A DNA stretch of 36,045 nt from Ruminococcus sp. (lineage in GTDB: Bacteria; Bacillota; Clostridia; Oscillospirales; Acutalibacteraceae). Positions within the stretch are counted from its first letter, which is position 1; the number at the start of each line of letters is the position of its first letter. A model generated the notes under the pieces. It saw only the letters and a list, made by a program, of their open reading frames with translations, had not been told where the DNA came from and did no database searches. Both the position numbers and the translations under genes were made by a program. The stretch is taken from the NCBI GenBank assembly GCA_017404145.1, contig JAFRCW010000049.1, positions 1 to 36,045 of the forward strand. The letters run 5' to 3'. Positions 1-8,737 of the stretch are shown piece by piece.

Positions 1-923
1 GACAGCTGTACCTCAGCCATTTTCGCCACGCCTGGCGCTTCGATGTTCTGCGCGATAGCGCGGGCATAGTACGCGGCGGAACGCTCGACCTGGGTCGGGT
101 CCTTGCCGGAACCAGCGCCGCCGCCGTGGCGGGCGTAGCCGCCGTAGGTATCGACGATGATCTTTCTGCCGGTCAGACCGGAATCACCCTCGGGACCGCC
201 TAATACAAAGCGTCCGGTGGGATTGATGAACACCTTGGTTTCTTCATCCATCAGCTCGTCCGGAATCACGGGACGGATCACATACCGCATCATATCCTCG
301 CGGATCTTCTCCAGCGGGATATCGTCGTCGTGCTGGGTGGAGAGAACAACGGTATCCACACGGGTTGCTTTCTCTCCCTCGTATTCTACCGTCACCTGCG
401 TCTTGCCGTCGGGGCGCAGATACGGAAGCGTGCCGTTTTTTCTCACCTCAGTCAGACGTTTAGACAGCTTATGAGACAGAGACAGCGCCAGCGGCATCAG
501 CTCCGGCGTCTCGTCACAGGCATAGCCGAACATCATTCCCTGATCGCCCGCGCCGATCTGATTCAGCTCGTCCTCGTGACCGTCCTTCAATTCAAAGGAC
601 TCGTTGACGCCCATCGCGATATCCGGCGACTGCCTGTCCAAATTGATATTGACCTCGCAGGTATTTCCGTTAAAACCGGCGCGTTCACAGTCGTAACCGA
701 TCTCTGTGATCGCCCGGCGCGCGACCTGTTCGAAGTCGACGTCGGCAACAGAGGAGATCTCTCCCATAATATTGATTCTGCCGGTGGTCGCGGTAGTCTC
801 ACACGCAACGTGAGCGTTTTTATCCTGCTTTAATACCGCGTCGAGAATCGAGTCGGACACACGGTCGCACACCTTATCGGGATGCCCCTCGGTCACGGAT
901 TCGGATGTGAATAAATATGACAT
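1..923 (-). CDS. metK: S-adenosylmethionine synthetase, C-terminus cut by window edge
   Basis: This gene makes S-adenosylmethionine from methionine and ATP in the cytoplasm. Reading the minus strand from the ATG at 923 gives 307 uninterrupted codons to the left edge. The N-terminus reads [19 protein letters not shown], with the family's substrate-binding EGHPDK motif. Further on are the ATP-binding hexapeptide GAGDQG, the loop [20 protein letters not shown] and [19 protein letters not shown] glycine-rich sequence (here GGGAGSGKD). The family is about 390-400 residues, so roughly 85-90 codons lie outside the window. An AGAAAGGAAAG ribosome binding site precedes the ATG. A SAM-I riboswitch with an intrinsic terminator lies in the leader, so expression should fall when SAM is plentiful. 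The identification is secure. Confidence 0.97.
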   Translation of the reverse strand, partial: MSYLFTSESVTEGHPDKVCDRVSDSILDAVLKQDKNAHVACETTATTGRINIMGEISSVADVDFEQVARRAITEIGYDCERAGFNGNTCEVNINLDRQSPDIAMGVNESFELKDGHEDELNQIGAGDQGMMFGYACDETPELMPLALSLSHKLSKRLTEVRKNGTLPYLRPDGKTQVTVEYEGEKATRVDTVVLSTQHDDDIPLEKIREDMMRYVIRPVIPDELMDEETKVFINPTGRFVLGGPEGDSGLTGRKIIVDTYGGYARHGGGAGSGKDPTQVERSAAYYARAIAQNIEAPGVAKMAEVQL

Positions 924-949
924 AAAACTTTCCTTTCTGAACATACTGA

Positions 950-980
950 AAAACAAATCCCGAGGCGGCATACCTCGGGA
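950..980 (-). terminator. Riboswitch expression-platform terminator of metK
   Basis: On the minus strand, TCCCGAGG (980-973) pairs with CCTCGGGA (965-958) around a 7-nt loop. The run ATTTGTTTTTC follows. It lies directly between the SAM-I aptamer and the metK start, as expected for a premature terminator formed when SAM is bound. Confidence 0.9.
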
Positions 981-987
981 GCGAAAA

Positions 988-1078
988 CTCATCTTTCGGT
1001 TATACCGCAGGAATTGGCACCTTACAAATGCAGGTTGCCGGACGTCACAGGGCCTGTCCCTCAGTCTCTCTTGATAAG
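988..1078 (-). promoter_or_regulatory. SAM-I (S-box) riboswitch aptamer upstream of metK
   Basis: The minus strand from 1078 carries the S-box landmarks in order: CTTATCAAGAGAG, GAGGGACAGGCCCTGTGACG, CCGGCAACC, AAGGTGCCAATTCC and closing GATGAG. The P1 strands CTTATC (1078-1073) and GATGAG (993-988) pair with one G-U wobble. SAM binding to this class normally stabilises P1 and frees a downstream terminator, which is present at 950-980. The class and the regulated gene agree. Confidence 0.96.
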
Positions 1079-1104
1079 TGGTAATGATTGTTTTGTTGTT
1101 GATT

Positions 1105-1134
1105 ATTATAGTATAATCCAAGCGGAATGTCAAT
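1105..1134 (-). promoter_or_regulatory. Vegetative promoter of metK
   Basis: On the minus strand TTGACA (1134-1129) and TATAAT (1110-1105) are separated by 18 nt. Transcription would start near 1098, about 20 nt before the riboswitch P1 strand. Confidence 0.8.
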
Positions 1135-1198
1135 ACGACATAATCCATAAGAAACAATGAGAAAGATATAAAAACTGACAGCAATATCGCCATCCGTT

Positions 1199-2227
1199 TT
1201 ATAATCTGATCTTGTCGTACTCGTCGCCGAGGAAGTCCGCTACCTCCTTGAGATGACCGGTCCGCTTGCCCTTGAGCGCGTAGAACTGTAAGATCCCGTA
1301 GCCGGGGTATTCGTTGCCCTCTACGATCACGGGACCTGATTCAGAAAACGCAACGTCCCAGCCGATATAGCGCACCTGCGGCACTCTGAGCGCCGCTTTC
1401 TCGCACATTTCGAAGGCTTCTTTCACGCCTTTGATCCTGACGTCGGAAAACTTCTTTCCTGTCATCGGATGAGTCTCATAGACATTGGCGTAATCATCAA
1501 TCACGTTGGAGTCGATCCTGCCGTCCTCACCGATCGAAAAATAGAGATCGTTGGTACAGCCGATCACATCGGTGTCATCCTGATTGATCCGAAGCGCGTT
1601 GGAAATTACCTTTGCCTTGCCGTCCTTATACAGGGTAACGATTCGGTAAGAATTGACAACATAAGGATTGATCTCGTTAAGATCCTCGCTCTGGATGATC
1701 GCTTCTTCCACCAGAAGCTGTCCTCTGCTTGTCAATTCGTGATAGAGCATCTCGGGCGTTTGAGCTTCGGCGACGATAATCTTAGAGATACCGTGACCGC
1801 ACTCTCCGGTCGGGTCTTTTGCAAAGACCGTATCTTTTCCCTCTAAAAACTTCGCGAAATCCTCTACAGTGCTGATTTGCAGATTGATGAAATCACGCTT
1901 AAGATAATCGCGGAACAGCTCGTTAAAAATCAGCTTGTCGTGAAAAATCACGTTGTATTCTTCATCGTTTAAGTATGCCATCAGCTTGTAGAACTTTCTC
2001 GCGGTGGCAAAGGTGTCCTTCTCCTCAGAGGTAAGATGGATAAAATCACCGCGGAAATAATCGGTATAGCCCGTACCGCGCAAGAGGAAGCTCTTGAACA
2101 TATCGAATTTGATATACGCCTTGGACTTCCCTGACTTCTCGCTGAGGATCGTCAGGTGTTTTTCCATTCTCTCCTTATTGATGTCGTGGAACTTGTTCAT
2201 CATCCACTTTCTGACAGGCATCGCCAT
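1199..2227 (-). CDS. ATP-grasp domain protein (sugar-transfer-associated ATP-grasp type)
   Basis: The protein of about 342 residues looks like an ATP-grasp enzyme, which joins a carboxylate to an amine, thiol or alcohol through an acyl-phosphate. Support comes from the middle ([20 protein letters not shown], a nucleotide-binding lysine and glycine-loop pattern; [10 protein letters not shown], the hinge) and the end ([20 protein letters not shown], with the E-x-N-x-x-PG metal-binding motif). It resembles proteins annotated as sugar-transfer-associated ATP-grasp, but the substrate cannot be read from the sequence. A GTG at 2236 is in frame upstream. I prefer the ATG at 2227, although GGAAGG is 12 nt away from it and only 3 nt from the GTG. 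It follows alr on the same strand and may be cotranscribed with it. Confidence 0.75.
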   Translation of the reverse strand: MAMPVRKWMMNKFHDINKERMEKHLTILSEKSGKSKAYIKFDMFKSFLLRGTGYTDYFRGDFIHLTSEEKDTFATARKFYKLMAYLNDEEYNVIFHDKLIFNELFRDYLKRDFINLQISTVEDFAKFLEGKDTVFAKDPTGECGHGISKIIVAEAQTPEMLYHELTSRGQLLVEEAIIQSEDLNEINPYVVNSYRIVTLYKDGKAKVISNALRINQDDTDVIGCTNDLYFSIGEDGRIDSNVIDDYANVYETHPMTGKKFSDVRIKGVKEAFEMCEKAALRVPQVRYIGWDVAFSESGPVIVEGNEYPGYGILQFYALKGKRTGHLKEVADFLGDEYDKIRL

Positions 2228-2267
2228 ATGTATCACATTCCTTCCAAAAACAGCTTTTGAAAAAACA

Positions 2268-2299
2268 AATTATGATTTATGCATTATGAATTATGAATT
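2268..2299. repeat. Heptamer tandem repeat AATTATG overlapping the alr stop
   Basis: Four consecutive 7-mers read AATTATG, ATTTATG, CATTATG, AATTATG, then AATT. The array covers the last codons and stop codon of alr (2284-2286), so the last residues of alanine racemase are encoded by repeat sequence. Confidence 0.8.
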
Positions 2300-3444
2300 C
2301 GTACATTGTTTTTCCCTATTCCTACCAGTGCTTCGGCAAGACCGAGTCCCGAAGAGCGCGAGAACATCCCGAGGGTGATTTCACCGCCGAGCAGGGTGAC
2401 TTCGTCATCCGTCTTGATACTGTCGTCAACCTTGACGCACAGCATATTCATCCCGATCTCTCCGACAACGGGAAATAGCTTCTCCCCTATCTCAACGACT
2501 CTGCCGAAATCCTGACGTCCGATCCCGTTGTTGTAGCCGACAGGGAGCACGGCGATTTTCATATCCTCTTTCGCCTGATAGGCGCAGTCATAGCCGATAT
2601 ACTCGCCCGCCTTTACCGTTTTCGTTTGAATCACACGGGTTTTGAAGGTCATAGCGGGGATCAGATCCAATGCAACATCTTTATTTACGGGACTAAGGCG
2701 GTATTTCCTGCGATAATAACCGTCGCGGTATTCTCTGAGCTTATTCTTCATTCCGCCGCCGTAAGAGGTCGGAGCGATGTTATATCCGTACATCACAAGC
2801 CCCATACGGGTGGTGTTGGCAAAGGGGAATTTCCCGTGTCCGAGCAGCGCAACGCCGCTGCCCATATGCACCATGGGGATCGAAGAGAGATCCAACAGGG
2901 AAGTCAACTCGACAAAGCGCTTCGCCTGTTCATCAAAATGCGGATCGAATACGCCGGCGGTAGCGAAGTGCTGATAGATCCCTTCCACGGTATGACCGTT
3001 CTGTGTAAGCGTATCATACGCTTCTTTGATTTCTTTTTGATCCTTAAAACCGAGACGGTTGAAACCGGTATCGATTTGCTGATGTACTTTGAATTTATTA
3101 TTCTTTGTAAGAATAATAAAACGTTTTAAATAGTCTGTATCACCGATCGCTAAGGTCAGCTCCAGCGCCTTCGCCTCATCCAATCGATCAAGCGAAACAG
3201 GCTGGAGGCATAGAACGGAAACTTCTTTGTTATGCTCTCTGAGCGCCTTCGCTTCTTCTAATGAAGATACAGCGAAATAATCTACGCCGCCTTTCTGTAA
3301 AGCGTTCACAGCTTCATAGCCGTGACCGTAGGCGTCTCCCTTGACAACGCCGATAAAATGCTTGTATTCACTGTATTTTGTTGTCAGTATTCTTGCGTTA
3401 TGCTCTAAAGCGGCAAGATCGATTTTGACATAGGAATCCGGCAT
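2284..3444 (-). CDS. alr: Alanine racemase
   Basis: This PLP enzyme interconverts L- and D-alanine and supplies D-Ala for peptidoglycan. The 386-residue length is normal. The cofactor lysine is Lys35 in IGVVKGDAYGHG (the usual motif is VVKADAYGHG). QIDTGFNRLG and the C-terminal YIGYDCAY (catalytic tyrosine region) and VLPVGYNNGIGR are recognisable. The region usually reading VGR-x-x-MDQ is VGEIGMNML here, so the conserved Asp is replaced by Asn. This is unusual and could reflect a relaxed-specificity racemase of the VanT/serine type, though I would still call it Alr. The ATG has a strong GAGGAG site 6 nt away. It lies between the ATP-grasp gene and the CofE-like gene, all on one strand. Confidence 0.9.
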   Translation of the reverse strand: MPDSYVKIDLAALEHNARILTTKYSEYKHFIGVVKGDAYGHGYEAVNALQKGGVDYFAVSSLEEAKALREHNKEVSVLCLQPVSLDRLDEAKALELTLAIGDTDYLKRFIILTKNNKFKVHQQIDTGFNRLGFKDQKEIKEAYDTLTQNGHTVEGIYQHFATAGVFDPHFDEQAKRFVELTSLLDLSSIPMVHMGSGVALLGHGKFPFANTTRMGLVMYGYNIAPTSYGGGMKNKLREYRDGYYRRKYRLSPVNKDVALDLIPAMTFKTRVIQTKTVKAGEYIGYDCAYQAKEDMKIAVLPVGYNNGIGRQDFGRVVEIGEKLFPVVGEIGMNMLCVKVDDSIKTDDEVTLLGGEITLGMFSRSSGLGLAEALVGIGKNNVRIHNS

Positions 3445-3485
3445 AGTATCTCCTCTAAAAAAGCATTTTCCTTGCGGAATGATGA

Positions 3486-3503
3486 GGGCATCGTTCCCTA
3501 CGG
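3486..3503. repeat. Short interspersed intergenic repeat, GGGCATCGTTCCCTACGG type
   Basis: The 18-mer recurs between genes at 11700-11716 and, with one or two changes, at 24008-24025 and 24034-24051. All four copies are intergenic and read in the same orientation in the window. Confidence 0.75.
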
Positions 3504-3548
3504 AGAGAAAAGTGTTTTTGAAAATCTCAAAATTTTTTAGGTAAACAA

Positions 3549-3573
3549 AAAAGGAAGCCTGAGGCTTCCTTTT
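3549..3573 (-). terminator. Intrinsic terminator after the CofE-like gene
   Basis: AAAAGGAAGCC, loop TGA and GGCTTCCTTTT form an 11-bp stem that overlaps the TAA of the CofE-like gene. T-runs lie on both sides, so it could act in both directions. It separates this gene from alr downstream. Confidence 0.85.
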
Positions 3574-4270
3574 ATTTCTTTTTGCGAATTAAAATGATCG
3601 GCGTAGTCTCTTGTCCCTGACCGCAGGGATTGTCGCTGATCAGTCCGTGCAGTTCTTCCTCGCTGAGAGTAATATCGGAAGAATAGCCGAGCACCTCCTG
3701 ACCGAGGTCATTTGCGTCGACGATCATACAGGACATTCCGAGCTTTTCTTTGATCTCGTCGCATACGCCGGAGGGATTCTCCGGATTCTCAATACCGATA
3801 TCGCGGTACTCTGCCCAAACGTGGTCGTAGAAGCCGTCGAGACCCGCTACATCGGAGCCGACGATCTCATAGAACACGCCGCGCTTGCCGAAGAGCTTGC
3901 AGACGCCGCCGGCGAAAGAAGCCCACAGCACTCTGGGAAGTCCGACCTTGGTGATCGCGTACTGCATCTTGATAGTCTCACCGACGCCGACGCCGGTGTC
4001 GGGGTGAGAAGCAAACTTTGAGAGCAGCTTTGCCCAGAAGCCGATCTTCAGCTCGTCTCGTCTGACGACGCGGTTCTGGCACAAGGCGATGATCTTCTCG
4101 GACGAAGAGACGATATCGCCTTCTTCATATAAGGGTTGCACATATTTCTTGAAGATCGCTATATAATCCTCGCCCTGCTGTACAAAATGCGTCTTGATCG
4201 CGTGACGCATATAGGTAACGCCGTTAACGGTAATTTCTACATTTTTTCCTTCGTTTGCGACAAATTCCAT
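3572..4270 (-). CDS. CofE-like (F420-0:gamma-glutamyl ligase fold) protein
   Basis: The 232-residue protein resembles the family annotated as F420-0:L-glutamate ligase (CofE), which adds glutamate to the coenzyme F420 precursor. Recognisable parts are the N-terminal IKTHFVQQGEDYIAIFKKYV, the SSSEKIIALCQNRVV stretch that matches the family's VVxSK-like motif, and NPSGVCDEIKEKLGMSCMIVDANDLGQEVLG in the middle (seen at about residues 165-195). F420 is not expected in this group and no other F420 gene is nearby, so the real substrate is probably different. A GGGAGGG ribosome binding site precedes the ATG by 5 nt. It is followed by its own terminator. I am confident of the family but not of the activity. 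Confidence 0.75.
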   Translation of the reverse strand: MEFVANEGKNVEITVNGVTYMRHAIKTHFVQQGEDYIAIFKKYVQPLYEEGDIVSSSEKIIALCQNRVVRRDELKIGFWAKLLSKFASHPDTGVGVGETIKMQYAITKVGLPRVLWASFAGGVCKLFGKRGVFYEIVGSDVAGLDGFYDHVWAEYRDIGIENPENPSGVCDEIKEKLGMSCMIVDANDLGQEVLGYSSDITLSEEELHGLISDNPCGQGQETTPIILIRKKK

Positions 4271-4316
4271 TTTTATCCCTCCCGAAATCGTTCGGATACA
4301 AGTTTTTGCAGCATCA

Positions 4317-4371
4317 TTCTTTATTCTGTGGTCAATTTAACATTTATTGTAGCTTTCTTCTTTATTCTGTG
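4317..4371. repeat. 14-bp direct repeat TTCTTTATTCTGTG
   Basis: Perfect copies lie at 4317-4330 and 4358-4371 in the divergent gap between the CofE-like gene and recD2. Their role is unknown. They could be a regulator site or chance in AT-rich sequence. Confidence 0.5.
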
Positions 4372-4444
4372 TTATATTATAGTAGATATAAAATCAAAAT
4401 TCAATGTAAGCTATGATAATATTATTTTCTAAAAAGGAATTATT

Positions 4445-6652
4445 ATGGACAACTTTACCAATGAAACCGTCTTGGAACTGACAGGACAGGTTGAAGCGGT
4501 CGTATACAGAAACGATGAAAACGGCTATACGGTGATAGAGCTTGCGGGAGAGGATGCCGCGATCACCGCAACGGGAGTGATGCCGATGATTCATGTCGGC
4601 GAGACCGTCAAGCTGTACGGAACATTCAAAAACCATCCGACCTACGGAGAGCAGTTTGTCGCTACGGTGTGCGAAAGAGCGATGCCGGAAAGTCTCGACG
4701 GAATTCTCAAATATCTGTCCAGCGGCGCGGTCAGAGGGATCGGTCCCGCTACCGCGACGAGGCTGGTGCTGGAGTTCGGAGAAAACACGCTCAACGTGCT
4801 GGAAAATGAACCGGAAAGGGTCGCAAAGCTCAGAGGTATCTCTGAAAGAAAAGCCAAAGAAATCAGCGAACAGCTCAAAAGGATGGTGGGGATCCGCGAG
4901 CTGATGATCTATCTCGGCGCGTACTCGATCTCTTCCTCCTCCGCTCTGAAGATTTGGCAGCGCTACGGAAATGACGCGATCGCAAAGATCGAAGAAAATC
5001 CCTATATTCTCTGTGAAGAAGGAACAGGGATCTCTTTTGAAACCGCTGACGCGCTGGCGCTCAGACGCGACCACTCCAAGGACGCTCGCGTCAGAGTCAG
5101 AGCGGCGCTGACACATGTGCTCGCTCACAACAAGCTCAACGGTCATACCTGTCTGCCCAAGGACAAGCTGTGTGACGCTGCCTCTTCCCTCTTAGAAGTC
5201 GAAAGAGTCGTCACCGAATCGGCGCTGATCGAAATGACAGACGACGGCTCTTTGATCGAGGATGTGATAAATGAAAAAGAATTCCTCTTTCTTCCTTCGA
5301 TGTACGACTGTGAGCAGTATATCGCCGCAAGGCTCAAAACCCTTTTGCGGTTCCCGGCGATGGGAATCTCCGGCGTTGAGAAAAAGATAGAAGAAATCGA
5401 GAAAAAGGACGGGATACAATACGCCGAGCTGCAGAAGAAAGCGATCAGCGAAGCGCTCACCAAGGGTCTTTTGATCCTCACGGGAGGTCCCGGCACCGGT
5501 AAGACCACCACCCTCAACGCCATCATCAGGCTCTTGAAAGAAAGCGGTCAGACGGTTATGCTGTGCGCGCCGACCGGAAGAGCCGCGCAGCGGATGAGCG
5601 AGGTCACGGGAGAAGAAGCGAAAACAATCCACAGAACGCTGGAAGTCAATTTTTCCGGTGAAGACACGCCGCGGTTCAAGCATAACGAGCATAACCTTCT
5701 GAAATGTGACGCGCTGATCATCGATGAGGTATCGATGGTAGACTCCGCTCTGATGGAATCCGTGATGCGTGCGCTGCCGCTCGCCTGCAGGCTGATACTC
5801 GTCGGCGATTCTAACCAGCTCCCCTCTATCGGTGCGGGAAATGTTCTCTATGAACTGATCGCCTCAAAAGAAATCCCTACCGTAGAGCTGACAGAGATCT
5901 TTCGTCAGTCGATGCAAAGCCTGATCGTGAGATCAGCCCACCGGATCATCAAGGGAGAAATGCCCGATCTGACGATTCGGGATAACGATTTCTTCTTCAT
6001 CCCGACACGAAGCTATGAAGAAACAGCGAATCTGGTGACTGATCTGTGCGCCGTCAGGCTCAAAAACGCCTACGGTTTCAATATGCTTGACAACATCCAA
6101 GTGCTGTCCCCCTCGAGAAAAAATCTGCTCGGCACCTTTGAGACAAATAACCGCTTGCAGAACGTCATCAATCCCCATAAGGGCAGCAGCGTCAAGGTGG
6201 GTTATTACACCCTCTATGTCGGCGACAAGGTGATGCAGAGCAAAAACAACTATGATATCCTGTGGAAAAAAGATACCGGCGAGGCGGGTGAAGGAGTTTT
6301 TAACGGCGAAATCGGCGTCGTCACCGAGATCAATACGGCGGCAAAGCTTTATAAAATCAGATTTGACGATAAAGAAGCAGAGTACGATTCGGAAACCATC
6401 ACCGATTTAGAGCTTGCCTACGCCTGTACGGTACATAAAAGTCAGGGCAACGAGTTCGACTGTGTCGTGATGCCGATTTACAGAGGAGCGCCGCAGCTGA
6501 TGTACCGCAACCTGCTTTATACCGCCGTCACCAGAGCAAAGAAAATGCTCATTATGGTAGGCGATCCCAACGCGCTGAGGATGATGGTGGAAAACAACCG
6601 CCGTCAGCTCCGCTACTCCGCCTTAAAAGAATTCCTGATAAGAGAATCGTAA
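4445..6652 (+). CDS. recD2: RecD2-type ATP-dependent DNA helicase
   Basis: This is a superfamily 1B 5'-3' DNA helicase that acts without RecBC in Firmicutes. The 735-residue protein has the RecD2 layout. It starts with an N-terminal OB-like domain (TGQVEAVVYRNDENGYTVIE) and helix-hairpin-helix segments around residues 90-150 (VRGIGPATATRL, LRGISERKAKEI). Walker A GGPGTGKTTT follows near residue 347 and the Walker B region IIDEVSMVD near residue 425. The C-terminal helicase motifs are CTVHKSQGNEFDCVV near residue 658 and LYTAVTRAKK near residue 690. A site AAAAAGGAA precedes the ATG by about 5 nt. comF starts immediately after the stop, so the two genes are an operon. Confidence 0.95.
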   Translation: MDNFTNETVLELTGQVEAVVYRNDENGYTVIELAGEDAAITATGVMPMIHVGETVKLYGTFKNHPTYGEQFVATVCERAMPESLDGILKYLSSGAVRGIGPATATRLVLEFGENTLNVLENEPERVAKLRGISERKAKEISEQLKRMVGIRELMIYLGAYSISSSSALKIWQRYGNDAIAKIEENPYILCEEGTGISFETADALALRRDHSKDARVRVRAALTHVLAHNKLNGHTCLPKDKLCDAASSLLEVERVVTESALIEMTDDGSLIEDVINEKEFLFLPSMYDCEQYIAARLKTLLRFPAMGISGVEKKIEEIEKKDGIQYAELQKKAISEALTKGLLILTGGPGTGKTTTLNAIIRLLKESGQTVMLCAPTGRAAQRMSEVTGEEAKTIHRTLEVNFSGEDTPRFKHNEHNLLKCDALIIDEVSMVDSALMESVMRALPLACRLILVGDSNQLPSIGAGNVLYELIASKEIPTVELTEIFRQSMQSLIVRSAHRIIKGEMPDLTIRDNDFFFIPTRSYEETANLVTDLCAVRLKNAYGFNMLDNIQVLSPSRKNLLGTFETNNRLQNVINPHKGSSVKVGYYTLYVGDKVMQSKNNYDILWKKDTGEAGEGVFNGEIGVVTEINTAAKLYKIRFDDKEAEYDSETITDLELAYACTVHKSQGNEFDCVVMPIYRGAPQLMYRNLLYTAVTRAKKMLIMVGDPNALRMMVENNRRQLRYSALKEFLIRES

Positions 6653-7360
6653 ATGATGAAAAATAATTCTGTTAAAGAAATATATAGACATATCGTATCC
6701 TTTTTCTTTCCCGAATACTGCCCCTACTGCTCATCGCTGATCGAGCCGGATGACATCTCCTGTCCTCACTGCGGAAAAAGCGTTCTCGGACAAGCGGTCG
6801 CCATCCGCCGCGGCGTATTGGGTTCGAGATGTGTCGCGCCTTTCGCTTATGAAGGTAAGGTCAGAAAAGCGATCGTCAACTTCAAATTTCACGAAATGTC
6901 GCAGTATGCGCGGCCGCTTGCCGCGGTGCTCGCCAAGACGATCGAGGAAGAGTACCCTGTTGATGAAATCGATCTGATCACCTATGTCCCGATGCGCAAA
7001 TGGGATCAGCTCAATCGGGAGTATAACCAGTCGGAGCTTTTGGCAAAGGAGCTGGCGGATACATTCTCGATCCCCTGCGCGGAAACGCTTCTGAAAGTGA
7101 AACGCACCAAGAAACAGCATAAGTTAAAATTCTCAGAAAGAAAAAAGAATCTTTCGGGAGCCTTTGTACTAAAAGACAAAGAATGGCTCAAAGGAAAAAC
7201 CGTTTTACTGATCGACGACGTTATGACCTCGGGAATTACACTCTCTCACTGCGTCAAAAAGCTCTATTCCGCTAAGCCTTATCAGGTGTACTGCGCAGTG
7301 GTCGCCTCCGCCGCAGAGCATGAAAAAGAAGAGAGAAAACATCCCGTCCAAGAGGAATGA
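6653..7360 (+). CDS. comF: ComF/ComFC-family phosphoribosyltransferase-like protein
   Basis: ComF proteins take part in DNA uptake and single-strand DNA handling. The 235-residue protein starts with two CxxC pairs typical of the family's zinc ribbon (CPYCSSL and CPHCGKS, residues about 22-42). It ends with the PRPP-binding signature TVLLIDDVMTSGITL (near residue 186). The middle segment VPMRKWDQLNREYNQSELLA also fits. The ATG directly follows the recD2 TAA with no spacer, and no strong ribosome binding site is visible, which suggests translational coupling. A terminator follows at 7433. Confidence 0.9.
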   Translation: MMKNNSVKEIYRHIVSFFFPEYCPYCSSLIEPDDISCPHCGKSVLGQAVAIRRGVLGSRCVAPFAYEGKVRKAIVNFKFHEMSQYARPLAAVLAKTIEEEYPVDEIDLITYVPMRKWDQLNREYNQSELLAKELADTFSIPCAETLLKVKRTKKQHKLKFSERKKNLSGAFVLKDKEWLKGKTVLLIDDVMTSGITLSHCVKKLYSAKPYQVYCAVVASAAEHEKEERKHPVQEE

Positions 7361-7432
7361 TTTGTCTGTTTTTGTAACACAGCTGTTACTTGAATATCCC
7401 ATCGGGTTGTTATATAATGTTTATTGAATGAA

Positions 7433-7457
7433 CCCCGACACACCGTCGGTGTTTTTT
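7433..7457 (+). terminator. Intrinsic terminator of the recD2-comF operon
   Basis: CCGAC (7435-7439) and GTCGG (7445-7449) form a short stem with an ACACC loop. TGTTTTTTC follows. The stem is only 5 bp, but the T-run is clear and the position is right. Confidence 0.65.
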
Positions 7458-7648
7458 CAAAATTCAATCACATTTGAATTTTGAATTAAAATCAGAGATT
7501 TTGATTCAAAAAACATTTATTATTCTGCCATGCAAAGAAAGCGTTTCTTTGCATGGTGCACGGCTTTTGTCCATCAATGTCCAAAACCGTACACATGAAC
7601 AATTCAAAAACTGTGTTTTTGGATAATTCCAATGGTTTTGAATTGTTC
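7456..7648. repeat. Run of consecutive hairpins between comF and mreB
   Basis: The 334-bp gap without a gene (7361-7694) is mostly inverted repeats. Hairpin 1 has arms 7456-7467 and 7474-7485 (12 bp, loop TCACAT). Hairpin 2 has arms 7479-7493 and 7497-7511 (15 bp, one T-G, loop AGA) and overlaps the right arm of hairpin 1, so the two exclude each other. Hairpin 3 has arms 7528-7540 and 7544-7556 (13 perfect bp, loop GCG). Hairpin 4 spans 7557-7593 (imperfect). Hairpin 5 has arms 7597-7611 and 7635-7648 (one bulge) with an inner TTGGA/TCCAA stem. Arms 1, 2 and 5 share a TTTTGAATT core. It could be a degenerate mobile hairpin element or a structured RNA. No ORF here is convincing. Confidence 0.7.
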
Positions 7649-7665
7649 AGCAGATGTAATATAAT
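7638..7665 (+). promoter_or_regulatory. Probable promoter of mreB
   Basis: TTGAAT (7638-7643), a 16-nt spacer and TATAAT (7660-7665) precede mreB. The -35 box lies inside the right arm of hairpin 5. Confidence 0.55.
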
Positions 7666-7694
7666 GACTATGAAATCTATGATAAGCGAGTGAT

Positions 7695-8711
7695 ATGATG
7701 GATATAGCTTTGGATTTAGGCACCTCCTACACCAGACTGAGAACAAAAGACGAGGAAAACGCCATCAGTGAGCCTTCTGTGATCGCATATAACGCGGAGA
7801 CAAATGAGATCTTAGCCTACGGAGAAGATGCCTATCAGATGTACGGCAGAACCTCCTCCAAAATCAAGGTGGTCTTTCCCTTGGAGGGCGGCGTGATTGC
7901 GGAATCGGGTCTGGTAGAAGAGCTGGTCAATATCTATATGAGCGAAGTGTGCAAAAGCCGCACGATCATGCCCAGAGTGGTCGCCTGTATTCCCGGGGAA
8001 ATCACCGAGGTGGAAAAACGCGCGATCGTCGGCGCGATCTCGAGCTTCGGCGTAAGGCGCGTTCTGCTGATCGAATCCTCCAAGGCGGCGGCGTTCGGCG
8101 CGGGACTTAACATTATGAGCCCGCACGGCGTAATGGTCGCAGATCTCGGCGCGGGTACTACCGATATCGCGGTAATGACGCTCGGCGGTGTTTCGATCTC
8201 CAAGACAATGAAAATCGGCGGCAACGCTATGGATCAGGAGATCATCAAATACGCCAGAAGGACCCATAACCTCATCATCGGCAAAACAATGGCAAAGGCG
8301 TGTAAAGAAGCGATTGCCTGTGTGATAAAGCCTCAGGAAGAAAAGACCTTCCGCTTAAAAGGCAGAGATGCGCTCAGAGGTCTGCCGAAATATGTTGACG
8401 TTACCTCCTCCGATATTATGAGAGCCATCGCCGACATCGGCGTACGCATCATCTCCGGTATCGTCGATGTATTAGAAGACACTCCTCCGGAGCTGATCGG
8501 AGATATCCACGAGGACGGCATCACCATCACGGGAGGACTCTCCAGAATCCACGGGATGAAAGAGCTGCTCGAAAGAGAAACGGGCATCAAAGTACGTATC
8601 CCGAGAGACCCCGACGACTGTGTGGTAAGAGGATGCTTCGTCGCTACCAAATACATAGAAGAAGCGCAGATGACACAGTCCTCACTCAATCCGCTGATGA
8701 CAGTGTATTAA
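7695..8711 (+). CDS. mreB: MreB/Mbl-type rod-shape actin homologue
   Basis: MreB forms membrane-associated filaments that guide peptidoglycan synthesis along the cell side wall. The 338-residue length is normal. The phosphate-binding motifs of the actin/HSP70 fold are visible: phosphate 1 DIALDLGTSYTRL at the start, phosphate 2 VMVADLGAGTTDIAV near residue 148, and the adenosine motif GITITGGLSRIHGM near residue 275. VVACIPGEITEVEKRAI is the MreB form of the connecting strand. It has no mreC or mreD neighbour, so it may be a paralogue (Mbl or MreBH) rather than the main MreB. Two ATGs (7695 and 7698) are possible and neither has a strong ribosome binding site. Confidence 0.93.
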   Translation: MMDIALDLGTSYTRLRTKDEENAISEPSVIAYNAETNEILAYGEDAYQMYGRTSSKIKVVFPLEGGVIAESGLVEELVNIYMSEVCKSRTIMPRVVACIPGEITEVEKRAIVGAISSFGVRRVLLIESSKAAAFGAGLNIMSPHGVMVADLGAGTTDIAVMTLGGVSISKTMKIGGNAMDQEIIKYARRTHNLIIGKTMAKACKEAIACVIKPQEEKTFRLKGRDALRGLPKYVDVTSSDIMRAIADIGVRIISGIVDVLEDTPPELIGDIHEDGITITGGLSRIHGMKELLERETGIKVRIPRDPDDCVVRGCFVATKYIEEAQMTQSSLNPLMTVY

Positions 8712-8736
8712 AAAAAGCCCCGATGGGGCTTTTTTT
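8711..8736 (+). terminator. Intrinsic terminator of mreB
   Basis: AAAAAAGCCCC, loop GAT, GGGGC and T7 directly follow the mreB stop. The stem is strong and symmetrical, so it may also end transcription from the minus strand. Confidence 0.92.
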
Positions 8737-8737
8737 A

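Noticed and set aside
7492..7746. An 84-codon minus-strand frame across the hairpin run
   Set aside because: It overlaps the start of mreB and consists mostly of inverted repeats.
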